From an uncultured Collinsella sp. (lineage in GTDB: Bacteria; Actinomycetota; Coriobacteriia; Coriobacteriales; Coriobacteriaceae), in assembly GCA_958433005.1 (NCBI GenBank), contig CAUAWV010000015.1:1-42129 (forward strand): DNA of 42,129 nucleotides, written 5' to 3'. The number at the start of each line of letters is the position of its first letter. Position 1 is the stretch's first letter. This document shows positions 23,571-30,965 of this stretch, piece after piece. The position numbers and the translations under genes were made by a program. The notes under the pieces were generated by a model, which saw only the letters and a program-made list of their open reading frames with translations, searched no databases and was not told the DNA's origin.

Positions 23571-23652
23571 GTTCAATTTATAGAACACGAATTGAACCAA
23601 GGTTCAATTTAGCAAGCAGTATAGCGCCGCACCTCATTCGATAGTTCAATTT
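23571..23652. promoter_or_regulatory. Array of GTTCAATTT operator-like sites
   Basis: GTTCAATTT occurs at 23571-23579, 23602-23610 and 23644-23652, with AATTGAAC in the opposite orientation at 23590-23597. They surround the likely promoter of the XRE-aminotransferase gene, so autoregulation by its XRE domain is the simplest reading. Confidence 0.55.
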
Positions 23653-23711
23653 CATAAGAAAACGTACCGAACTCCGAGATTTGCCCAAAGCGGACAATGA
23701 CGTGTACACGT

Positions 23712-24566
23712 TTAGAGGTATTCGAGGAAACGAGCGGCGGCAAGCGAAACATCGGCCGTTCGATATATGGCGTTGATCTGCCGATGGGGATGCCCCTCGA
23801 GCGGACGCACGGCAACATCGAACTGACAGCGGCGCAAGATGAGCGCAGGAAGAACGCTCACGCCCAGGCCATCCTCCACCATGGCCATAATCGCATAGTC
23901 ATCCCAGGTCGACAGCTTGGAGCGCACCGTGAGCCCCGCACGACGGAACAGCGGCGTAATCTCATCGTCGCTACCGCGTTCCAGCAGAATAAACTGCTCG
24001 TTGGCCAGATCGGCAAGGGAAACGACCTCCGCGGTGGCGAGCGAGGAGTCCGCTGGCACCACGGCCATCAGCTCGTCTTGCGCCAACGGCTGCGACGCCA
24101 TGCCGCCGCGTGGCTCGCGCGGAATAAAGCCCAGGTCGCAGCGGCCTTCCGCCACCCATTGCTCAATCTCGGAGTAATCACCCATCAGCAGCTCGTAATC
24201 GACATCCGGGTGATCAGCGCGAAACCGCGCGATCACCGGCGGCAGTACATGGGTCGCCACACTCGAGAACGTACCGATACAGATCTTGCCACGCATGAGC
24301 CCCCGCATCTCGTCCACGCGTCGCTGCAGGCGGCCAAACTCTTCGCATAACGCCTCGACTGCCGGCATGATCTGCCGCCCGTCAGCAGAAAGCACCACGC
24401 CCTCGCGGCTGCGATCAAGCACCTTAAAACCCCAGTCTGCCTCAAGGTCGCCCACCATGCGGCTCACGCCCGACTGCGAATAGCTCAGCCGCTCTGCAGC
24501 ACGCGTAAAGCTGCCGGCACGCACCGTCTCGAGCAGCACTTGCATCTTTTGGATATTGGTCTCCAC
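23712..24566 (-). CDS. LysR-family transcriptional regulator
   Basis: I choose GTG 24566 (METNIQKMQ as translated) with AGGTGG upstream; an ATG at 24587 is possible and adds seven residues. The 284-residue protein has the LysR winged helix at residues 4-62 (LLETVRAGSFTRAAERLSYS, QSGVSRMVGDLEADWGFKVL). An effector-binding domain follows (GKICIGTFSSVATHVLPPVI, GRCDLGFIPREPRGG, DGLGVSVLPALI). It is divergent from the EamA transporter gene with a 118-base gap, the classic layout in which the regulator controls the neighbouring exporter. A short stretch identical to part of this gene lies 1.5 kb away, after the transporter. The effector is unknown. Confidence 0.9.
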   Translation of the reverse strand: METNIQKMQVLLETVRAGSFTRAAERLSYSQSGVSRMVGDLEADWGFKVLDRSREGVVLSADGRQIMPAVEALCEEFGRLQRRVDEMRGLMRGKICIGTFSSVATHVLPPVIARFRADHPDVDYELLMGDYSEIEQWVAEGRCDLGFIPREPRGGMASQPLAQDELMAVVPADSSLATAEVVSLADLANEQFILLERGSDDEITPLFRRAGLTVRSKLSTWDDYAIMAMVEDGLGVSVLPALILRRCQFDVAVRPLEGHPHRQINAIYRTADVSLAAARFLEYL

Positions 24567-24684
24567 GGCACGTCCCCACCTTTGCATGAGTTTTTGTCAT
24601 GTCATCCATGCATTATATTCGCTTTTCTTCTAAAGCCACCTCACCCATAGTGAAGATGCTCGGATATAGAGGGGATGTCAGCGC

Positions 24685-25596
24685 ATGAACAACGGACTGT
24701 TTACATACTTAGCAGCATTGCTATTGTTTGGCTCCAACGGCATCATCGCCGCTGCCATCGTGCTGCCGAGCTCCGACATCGTGCTACTACGTACTTTTTT
24801 GGGTGCGCTCTCACTCGTTGTCATCCTCGTCACTACGCAACGCCATAAGTTACAGGCGTCATCTCGCCCCCGCGAAGCCGCAGCCCTCCTCCTCTCGGGA
24901 GCCGCACTGGGCGCCAGCTGGATTTTTCTGTTCCGCGCCTACCAGACCATTGGCGTTGGCATCTCCTCGCTGCTGTACTACTGCGGCCCCATCATTGTCA
25001 TGGCGCTCTCCCCGCTCATTTTTGGCGAAAAGCTGACCGGTGGCAAAATCGCCGGCTTTATCGCCGTTGCTTGCGGTGCTTTTCTCATTGCAGCGCAAGG
25101 TCTAGGCGGCAATATGCCCATTGCGGGTATTGCCTGCGGCATCGCCTCGGCATTTTGCTATGCGCTGATGGTCATCGCTAGCAAGGGTGCGCCACACATC
25201 GAAGGCCTCGAGAACTCCACGCTCCAGGTGAGCGCGGCCTTTGTGACCGCGCTGGTCCTCACGCTCATCACGCAGGGCGCTCCCTCATTCCTGTCCGCCG
25301 CCGTCGCCGCCAGTATTGATTGGCGTGCCGTCGTCATGCTCGGCGTCGTCAACACCGGCATCGGTTGCCTGCTTTACTTTAGTGCCGTCGCCAAGCTGCC
25401 CGTGCAGACCGTCGCGGTTGTCGGCTACCTCGAGCCGCTTTCGGCGGTCGTGTTCTCCGCCGTCCTTTTAGGCGAAGCCATAACACCGGCCCGTCTGATG
25501 GGCGCCGCGCTTATCATCGGCGGCGCAATCTTTTGCGAACTCGCCGGCAAGCGCGCAAGCACCAAGGCCGGTGTCGCCCAGGCGGCACGCGCTTAA
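24685..25596 (+). CDS. EamA/DMT-family transporter
   Basis: The ATG at 24685 follows GAGGGG at a slightly long spacing. The 303-residue protein has ten hydrophobic segments in two five-helix EamA halves: FTYLAALLLFGSNGIIAA and LSGAALGASWIFLFRAYQTI in the first, IACGIASAFCYALMVIASKG and VGYLEPLSAVVFSAVLLGEA in the second. The last is the typical ExPLxAxxxxxxxLGE signature. Members export amino acids, metabolites or drugs. The substrate cannot be read from sequence; control by the divergent LysR gene is likely. The C-terminus is basic and alanine-rich. A terminator lies 45 bases downstream, after a relic of LysR coding sequence. Confidence 0.9.
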   Translation: MNNGLFTYLAALLLFGSNGIIAAAIVLPSSDIVLLRTFLGALSLVVILVTTQRHKLQASSRPREAAALLLSGAALGASWIFLFRAYQTIGVGISSLLYYCGPIIVMALSPLIFGEKLTGGKIAGFIAVACGAFLIAAQGLGGNMPIAGIACGIASAFCYALMVIASKGAPHIEGLENSTLQVSAAFVTALVLTLITQGAPSFLSAAVAASIDWRAVVMLGVVNTGIGCLLYFSAVAKLPVQTVAVVGYLEPLSAVVFSAVLLGEAITPARLMGAALIIGGAIFCELAGKRASTKAGVAQAARA

Positions 25597-25604
25597 GGGA
25601 CATT

Positions 25605-25646
25605 TTCTCGGGGCGCATGCGGGATAAAGCCCAGGTCGCAGCGGCC
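25605..25646 (-). pseudogene. Relic of LysR coding sequence
   Basis: Read on the minus strand, these bases encode GRCDLGFIPHAPRE, against GRCDLGFIPREPRG in the intact LysR gene at 24105-24146. A 23-base stretch (25624-25646) is identical to 24124-24146, exactly 1500 bases away. It has no start or continuing domain, so it is a fragment. Because it lies in the 3' region of the transporter message, that RNA would be antisense to lysR mRNA. Confidence 0.6.
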
Positions 25647-25674
25647 CTGCACCTCACAGGAGATGCAGGGCCGC
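25641..25674. terminator. Terminator between eamA-like and bile salt hydrolase genes
   Basis: GCGGCCCTGCA (25641-25651) and TGCAGGGCCGC (25664-25674) form a perfect 11-bp stem, followed by TTTGCATT. Its left arm shares bases with the LysR relic. Confidence 0.75.
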
Positions 25675-25698
25675 TTTGCATTGCAGTGAAGCTATCGG

Positions 25699-26664
25699 CT
25701 ACGAACGACGCGGCTCGGGAACCACGAGCCTATCGGGGCTCGCGCCCTCGGCATCCATCAGGCTCACGTAACGAATCGACGGATCCCCATACATCGCGTA
25801 GTAATAATTGCCCGTGCGCGCGCTAAAGCATCCGGTATAGATAGTCTTCTCGAACTTGCCATCGCCCATCCTGGACGCCCCCTCAATCATCACCACGCCC
25901 TCGAGCGAGCGGAACATGCGAACGACGTTTTCGGTCTCGCTCTCCTTTTGCGGGTAATTGGCATTGAGGTACGCCGCCTTTACAAAACGGCTCGGCGAAT
26001 AGCAATCGCCCGGAATGCCGCGCATGCCGGCACCGGCTCCATAGGGCTTAAGCTCGGCGCCACGCCATGTCGCCGTCTGCGGAAAATCGCTTGTGGCGGT
26101 GATATAGGTGCGCAGGTTTTCCATGTGCCACGGGAAGGTCGGCTGGTTGGCAAGGGTGTCGACCGGATCGTCGTATACATGCAGGCCGTCAGCCATCATC
26201 TCGACCACGATGCTGCGCTGGCTGTCGCCGATAATCCAATGGAGCAGCGACACGCCCAGCCCCTCTCCGGCAGATTTGGCGACAATCACCGTGTCGCGCA
26301 GCGCGGCCTCGACCTCATCGACCGTCGAGAACGTCGCTGCCACCCACAGGGGAAACTCATAGGCCGCGATATTGTTCTTGCCGTCGACAGGGCCCTCGGC
26401 ATACTCGGCATAGCCGGGAAAGTTGAGCCCCGCCACAGCCAGACCCGCATCGTTACCACAGTCGAAAAACATGGGATAGTTCTTGTAATCGATGCACATG
26501 CCGATTACCGCGTGTGCCGCCGACGCATCGTCGATAAACGAATACGGAATGTGGAACCCGCGCGGCATCACGCGAACCTGTTGGCCGTAGTCAAAGCTCC
26601 AGTCGAGGTTGCGGCCCAGATACATGTGGCCAGAATTATCGGTAAATCGAATGCTCGTGCACAT
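25699..26664 (-). CDS. bsh: Choloylglycine hydrolase (bile salt hydrolase)
   Basis: The start is fixed at the ATG at 26664: GGAGGCGCT precedes it, and the next codon is the cysteine that becomes the N-terminal nucleophile after Met removal (MCTSIRF). The 321-residue Ntn hydrolase carries the full active-site set by position: Cys2, Arg18 and Asp21 (GRNLDW), Asn81 (AGLNFPGYAEY), Asn173 (TLANQPTF) and Arg226 (YSPSRFVKAAYL). The AGLNFPGYAEY block favours bile salt hydrolase over penicillin V acylase. The enzyme removes glycine or taurine from bile acids in the gut. There is no signal peptide, so it is cytoplasmic. It is a single gene flanked by terminators. This supports an intestinal habitat. 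Confidence 0.88.
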   Translation of the reverse strand: MCTSIRFTDNSGHMYLGRNLDWSFDYGQQVRVMPRGFHIPYSFIDDASAAHAVIGMCIDYKNYPMFFDCGNDAGLAVAGLNFPGYAEYAEGPVDGKNNIAAYEFPLWVAATFSTVDEVEAALRDTVIVAKSAGEGLGVSLLHWIIGDSQRSIVVEMMADGLHVYDDPVDTLANQPTFPWHMENLRTYITATSDFPQTATWRGAELKPYGAGAGMRGIPGDCYSPSRFVKAAYLNANYPQKESETENVVRMFRSLEGVVMIEGASRMGDGKFEKTIYTGCFSARTGNYYYAMYGDPSIRYVSLMDAEGASPDRLVVPEPRRS

Positions 26665-26722
26665 AGCGCCTCCTAGCTTTACGGTCCTGCTAAGGTTATT
26701 GTCACCAAACAAAAAGGCGCTA

Positions 26723-26763
26723 AACACAAAAGCCCGGACATGACAACAATGTCACGCCCGGAC
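26723..26763 (-). terminator. Terminator of the HMIDH deformylase-like gene
   Basis: On the minus strand GTCCGGGCGTGACA, a TTGT loop and TGTCATGTCCGGGC (26732-26763) pair with wobbles, followed by TTTTGTGTT. Confidence 0.75.
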
Positions 26764-26795
26764 CAAAAGAGACGAAGTGCGGTGCTTTGGTCCCC

Positions 26796-27215
26796 TTAGA
26801 CCAACTTTCCAAGACAGTGGTCGATCATATGCTGGACCATCTGCGCCTCGAAGCCCACAAAGTCCTGCTTGCGCTCGCGCATCTTGCCATCGACGATCTG
26901 GTCAAAGGCAACCTTGCACTTGATATAGCGCGTGGACTTGGTGACCTCCTCGTGCGTCAGGCAGCTCTCCTCCATCTTGCTGGCGCCCAGGCCAAACACC
27001 AGACGGGGGTTGTAGAGCACGTGGGGCTCGCCGGCGTCGTCCAGGTAGACGCAAACCTTCTTGGTAACGCCAATCTGGTTAGCGGCAAGGCAGCCGGCAT
27101 CGTCGAGCGACTTGATGGTATCGATCAGGTCCTGAGCAACCGACTCGTCCTCGACGGTCGCAACCTCGCAACGCTGGGACAGGATAGCCTCGTCGTGGCA
27201 AAGCTCTTTAATCAT
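26796..27215 (-). CDS. Peptide deformylase-like protein lacking the catalytic glutamate
   Basis: The start is at the ATG at 27215 (MIKELCHDE) with GGAGG five bases upstream; a start four codons earlier lacks a site. The 139-residue protein aligns with deformylases in order: DAGCLAANQIGVTKK (motif 1, here with Gln but with the first glycines altered), EESCLTHEEV (motif 2, metal cysteine kept) and VQHMIDHCLG (motif 3). Motif 3 should be HExxH, and the catalytic Glu is Met. The three metal ligands (Cys, His, His) remain, so it may bind metal yet not cleave formyl groups. It might bind N-formyl peptides or regulate the active enzyme. It is a single gene with its own terminator. Confidence 0.8.
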   Translation of the reverse strand: MIKELCHDEAILSQRCEVATVEDESVAQDLIDTIKSLDDAGCLAANQIGVTKKVCVYLDDAGEPHVLYNPRLVFGLGASKMEESCLTHEEVTKSTRYIKCKVAFDQIVDGKMRERKQDFVGFEAQMVQHMIDHCLGKLV

Positions 27216-27408
27216 ACGTTCCTCCATAGGGGTCGTTGTAACCGCTCAAGTATACGGTACCTACACAATTTCATGCGAAAGATACCGCCCGTCCGTTACA
27301 AACCGCCGAACATCAACATGTGAGGAACACCAACTTCACAAAGGCGATATAGTGGGTGGGTTCGTGTCAATCGGCCTAAACTCGGGGCCGAACAAGGAAA
27401 GGGTATGC

Positions 27409-28719
27409 ATGGACGAACTTTTTCACGTCAGTGAGCGCAAGTCCACAATCGGGACCGAACTTCGCGCTGGACTGACAACATTCCTGGCGATGGCCTACAT
27501 CATCGCCGTCAACCCCGCAGTGCTCTCGGGCGCCGGCATCGATGCGGGAGCGCTCGCCTGCGCCACTTGCCTGGGCGCCGGCATCATGACCATCTGCATG
27601 GGCATCTTCGCCAACCGTCCGCTCGCATGCGCGTCGGGCTTAGGCGTCAACGCGATGATCGCTGGAATCACCACCACCGTCTGCGGCGGTGACTGGCACG
27701 TGGCCATGAGCGTCATCTTCCTTGAGGGCGTCGTCATCTTGCTGCTCGTGCTTTGTGGCCTGCGCGAGGCCATCATGGACGCCATCCCGGTTGTCCTGCG
27801 TCACGCCATCTCGGTGGGTCTGGGCCTGTTCATCGCCATGATTGGCCTGTGCGATGCCGGCATTATCACCGCTGGCGCCGGTACACTCGTCGGTCTGGGC
27901 GACATCACCTCCCCCACCTTCATCGTCGGCATCATCTCCATCCTGGTGACGGTCGCCCTCGCCTGCCGCAACGTCCCCGGCTCGCTGCTCATCGGCATCA
28001 TCGTCGCCGTTATCGCCGGTATCCCCCTGGGTGTGACCCAGGCTCCGACCGGCATCATCGCCCCGCTCGACTTCTCGAGCATCGGCGGCCCCATCGCCGA
28101 CGCCGGCGGCGTGCCCGCCATCGTCAAGGTCCTTACCGACCCCACGCTCCTCGTCATCTCGTTCTCGCTGCTCATGAGTGACTTCTTCGACACCATGGGC
28201 ACCGCGATGGCCGTGGCCAAGCAGGGCGAGTTCCTCACCGACGACGGCAACGTCGAGAATATCAAGGAGATCCTGATCGTCGACTCCGCCGCCGCTGCTG
28301 TGGGCGGTTTCATGGGCGTCTCCTCCATCACCACCTTCGTCGAGTCCACTTCCGGCGCCGCCGACGGTGGCCGCACGGGCCTCACCTCCGTCACCACCGG
28401 CGTGCTGTTCATTCTCGCCGCGTTCTTCTCCCCCATCGTCACCATCGTTTCCAGCGCCGCCACCTGCGGTGCTCTGGTCTACGTTGGCTACCTCATGATG
28501 AGCGAGGCCTCCGAGATCGACTGGTCCGACGTGTCGCAGGGTTTCCCGGCGTTCATGATTGTCGCCGGCGTACCCTTCACCTACTCCATCTCTGCCGGCA
28601 TTGGCCTGGGCTTTATCGCCTACGTGATCGTCGCGCTCTTTAAGGGCGAGGCCTCCAAGATCAAGCCGCTCATGTGGATTGCAGCCCTTGCCTTCCTCGT
28701 CTACTTCTTCGTGGCGTAA
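27409..28719 (+). CDS. NCS2-family purine permease (AzgA/PbuG-like)
   Basis: The start is set at the ATG at 27409 (MDELFHVSERKST), behind AAGGAAAGG. The 436-residue protein has about 13 hydrophobic segments. Its signatures are ELRAGLTTFLAMAYIIAVNP near residue 15, GLGVNAMIAG, SFSLLMSDFFDTMGTAMAVA (substrate-binding segment) and FMGVSSITTFVESTSGAADG. These are typical of the adenine/guanine/hypoxanthine branch of the NCS2 transporters, which import purines with protons. I looked for a purine riboswitch in the 193 bases upstream and found none, only a short hairpin (CGGCC/GGCCG). The last 14 codons (WIAALAFLVYFFVA) are also present as a relic between the two surface-protein genes downstream. 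Confidence 0.9.
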   Translation: MDELFHVSERKSTIGTELRAGLTTFLAMAYIIAVNPAVLSGAGIDAGALACATCLGAGIMTICMGIFANRPLACASGLGVNAMIAGITTTVCGGDWHVAMSVIFLEGVVILLLVLCGLREAIMDAIPVVLRHAISVGLGLFIAMIGLCDAGIITAGAGTLVGLGDITSPTFIVGIISILVTVALACRNVPGSLLIGIIVAVIAGIPLGVTQAPTGIIAPLDFSSIGGPIADAGGVPAIVKVLTDPTLLVISFSLLMSDFFDTMGTAMAVAKQGEFLTDDGNVENIKEILIVDSAAAAVGGFMGVSSITTFVESTSGAADGGRTGLTSVTTGVLFILAAFFSPIVTIVSSAATCGALVYVGYLMMSEASEIDWSDVSQGFPAFMIVAGVPFTYSISAGIGLGFIAYVIVALFKGEASKIKPLMWIAALAFLVYFFVA

Positions 28720-28746
28720 CGGCACAGTCTGCCAAAGCAGAACACA

Positions 28747-28788
28747 AAAGCGCGGAGTCGCATCGAGCGGCTCCGCGCTTTTCTTTTA
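28747..28788 (+). terminator. Terminator of the purine permease gene
   Basis: AAAGCGCGGAG (28747-28757) pairs with CTCCGCGCTTT (28771-28781), followed by TCTTTT. A copy lies in the second duplication unit. Confidence 0.85.
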
Positions 28789-28927
28789 AAGCCAGGCAAC
28801 GCACGGACGCGCGATGTATTGCTTCCCAAGTTTTGGACATTTTGCCCTCCAAACGGCACTACCGCCGGCTACATCCTGCAGATATGCTGGGCGTAATCGC
28901 ATAGGCCCTATGAGGATGGGAGCAACC

Positions 28928-30694
28928 ATGGCCGCCCTGTTCACGACCCCCAAGCGCAATGACAAAACCTCTGGAGCCCATTTTATCGAGCCCGACGCAC
29001 GCCGTCGCACGCTGCTCGCACACGGCAGCTGGCGCCGCGTGACACACCGCATCGTCGTGGGCGCCGTATGCGCGCTCACGGCAAGCTCGCTGCTCATGCC
29101 GAGCGTCTCACTCGCGGCCGAGTGGGTCAACGTCGGCGGCACTCAGTACAACACTGCAGCAGGCGACGAGGCCGGCACCTGGGCCTGGGACGGCGCCGAC
29201 GACATGAAGCTCAACGGCTATAACGGCGGCGCGATCGAGGCAGCGGGCAAGCTCAACGTGAGCTACGAGGGCAACAACACCGTCACTAACGACGACGGCC
29301 GCGGCATCAAGGTTAAGGATGGCGCGAACGAGAACGCCGAGCTTAATATTCAGGGCGACGCGTCCAGCACGCTCAACGTGGCATCTTCTCGTGACGCCAT
29401 CACTTCCGTCGGCAACATCAACATCGACGGCGCTGGCACTGTCAACGCCACGAGCACCGAGCACGATGCCATCGATGCCGGGGGCGATGTCGCCATCAAG
29501 GGCTCGGGAAACGTTAACGCCACGGGCGATTCGGATGGCATCAGGGCCGACGGCAACATCACGATCGACAACAGCGGAACCGTCACCGCCAAGGCCACCG
29601 AGGATCAGGGTATCGATGCTAACGAGAACCTCATCATAAAGGGCGGCGGCAAGGTAGAGGCAAGCTCTATCGAGGACAATGCGATTTGGGCCGACGGCAG
29701 TATCGAGATCTCGGGTGGCAGCCAGGTCAAGGCAAGCTCCGAGGAAGACGCCGCCATCGACGGTAAAAACAGCCTCACGGTCACGAACGCTTCCCTCAAC
29801 GCAGGTGGCGTTGGGTATGGCATCTATGTCTACAAGGGCATCACGCTCGATGGCGCGACCGTGACGGTCCGCGCAAGCTCAGATGGCGGGGAAGTCAGCG
29901 CACTCTTCACCGATGAGGACGACATCGTCATCAAGAACGGCTCGACTGTGGATGCGCTCGCAGAAGGCAGGTTCTCGGTTGCAATCTCCACCAGTAATTT
30001 CTACTCCGGCGAAGCGGGTGGCCATATCTACATCAGCGACTCCGTTGTCAAGGCCATAGCCCGCTATGCCGAGACCGGCGGCGACGGCCCCGACCACTAC
30101 AGTGGAGACCAAAACGACGAAATCATCCCTGAGTCCGAGGGTCTGAACATCGGTATCTTCGCCCAGACCAGCGAGGGCATCACGCCCGCGACTATTTCGA
30201 TCGTCCGCAGCAAGGTCACTGCCGAAGGAGACACGGCGGCGATCTTCGCCCTTGCCATGAGCGCGGACGGCAAGGCAATCGGCACCATCGAAATCGAAGG
30301 CTCCACCATCCTGACGCCTGAAGGCGGCAAGGTCATTGACTATCGCAACAAAGAAGAGCTCAGCAACGGCGACATCTACGAAGCGGGTCAAACCATCGGC
30401 ACGGGCGACGCTGTGATCGACTCCCCCTATAACGAAGCTGTCGCCAAGAGCACGGTCATCGTGCCTCCCGAGGAGATCAAACCCGAGGAGAAGCCAGGCG
30501 AGACCAAGCCCGAGGGTTCCAAGTCCGAGGGCACGAAGACAACCAAGACCGTTGCAGTTGCAGCCACGGGAGCCAAGACCACCGGCAAGCTCGCGGCAAC
30601 CGGCGACGCCTCGAGCGCAGCCATCATAGCGACCGCCCTTGTAGGAACGGCCGCTATCGTCACAGGCGCCCTGGCGAGTCGCAAACGCTCGTAA
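28928..30694 (+). CDS. Sortase-anchored beta-helix surface protein, copy 1
   Basis: The start is set at the ATG at 28928 (MAALFTTPKRND) with GGGAG six bases upstream. The 588-residue protein has a long basic N-region and a signal peptide (RRVTHRIVVGAVCALTASSL, cleavage probably after LAA near residue 60). Short repeats follow (GNINIDGAGTVNATSTEHDA, GDVAIKGSGNVNATGDSDGI) of the kind that form right-handed beta-helices in DUF4353/carbohydrate-binding wall proteins. A Glu/Lys/Pro-rich wall-spanning stretch leads to LAATGD (LPxTG-like sorting motif), a hydrophobic segment and a basic tail RKRS. It should be displayed on the cell wall, perhaps binding glycans. It is the upstream member of a tandem pair. 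Confidence 0.85.
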   Translation: MAALFTTPKRNDKTSGAHFIEPDARRRTLLAHGSWRRVTHRIVVGAVCALTASSLLMPSVSLAAEWVNVGGTQYNTAAGDEAGTWAWDGADDMKLNGYNGGAIEAAGKLNVSYEGNNTVTNDDGRGIKVKDGANENAELNIQGDASSTLNVASSRDAITSVGNINIDGAGTVNATSTEHDAIDAGGDVAIKGSGNVNATGDSDGIRADGNITIDNSGTVTAKATEDQGIDANENLIIKGGGKVEASSIEDNAIWADGSIEISGGSQVKASSEEDAAIDGKNSLTVTNASLNAGGVGYGIYVYKGITLDGATVTVRASSDGGEVSALFTDEDDIVIKNGSTVDALAEGRFSVAISTSNFYSGEAGGHIYISDSVVKAIARYAETGGDGPDHYSGDQNDEIIPESEGLNIGIFAQTSEGITPATISIVRSKVTAEGDTAAIFALAMSADGKAIGTIEIEGSTILTPEGGKVIDYRNKEELSNGDIYEAGQTIGTGDAVIDSPYNEAVAKSTVIVPPEEIKPEEKPGETKPEGSKSEGTKTTKTVAVAATGAKTTGKLAATGDASSAAIIATALVGTAAIVTGALASRKRS

Positions 30695-30716
30695 ACACTT
30701 TTTCGTACAGGACGGG

Positions 30717-30761
30717 TGGATCGCGGCCCTTGCCTTCCTCGTCTACTTCTTCGTAGCGTAA
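30717..30761 (+). pseudogene. Relic of the purine permease 3' end
   Basis: Fifteen codons read WIAALAFLVYFFVA then TAA, identical in protein to the permease end at 28675-28719 with only a few silent base changes. There is no upstream coding sequence. It marks the break point of the tandem duplication. Confidence 0.9.
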
Positions 30762-30788
30762 GGGCAAGGCTGCAAAAGCTGAACAATG

Positions 30789-30830
30789 AAGCGCGGAGTC
30801 GCCATGCGGCCCCGCGCTTTTCTTTTAGCG
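30789..30830 (+). terminator. Terminator of surface gene copy 1
   Basis: AAGCGCGG (30789-30796) pairs with CCGCGCTT (30812-30819), followed by TTCTTTT. It is a duplicate of the permease terminator with a changed loop. Confidence 0.75.
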
Positions 30831-30965
30831 TCGGTCCCTGCGCCGGCGTGCGGCCTATTTCTCCCCCATTTTGGCCATTTTGCCCTCCAAACGGCACTAC
30901 CGCCGGCAACATCCAGCAGATACGCTGAACCTAGCCGTATAGGCCCTATGAGAACGGGAGCAACC

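Noticed and set aside
27216..27408. Possible purine riboswitch before the NCS2 permease
   Set aside because: No conserved purine-aptamer blocks are present; only a short GGCC hairpin.
27640..28725. A 361-codon minus-strand frame opposite the purine permease
   Set aside because: Asp/Gly/His-rich antisense of a hydrophobic protein; no start signal.
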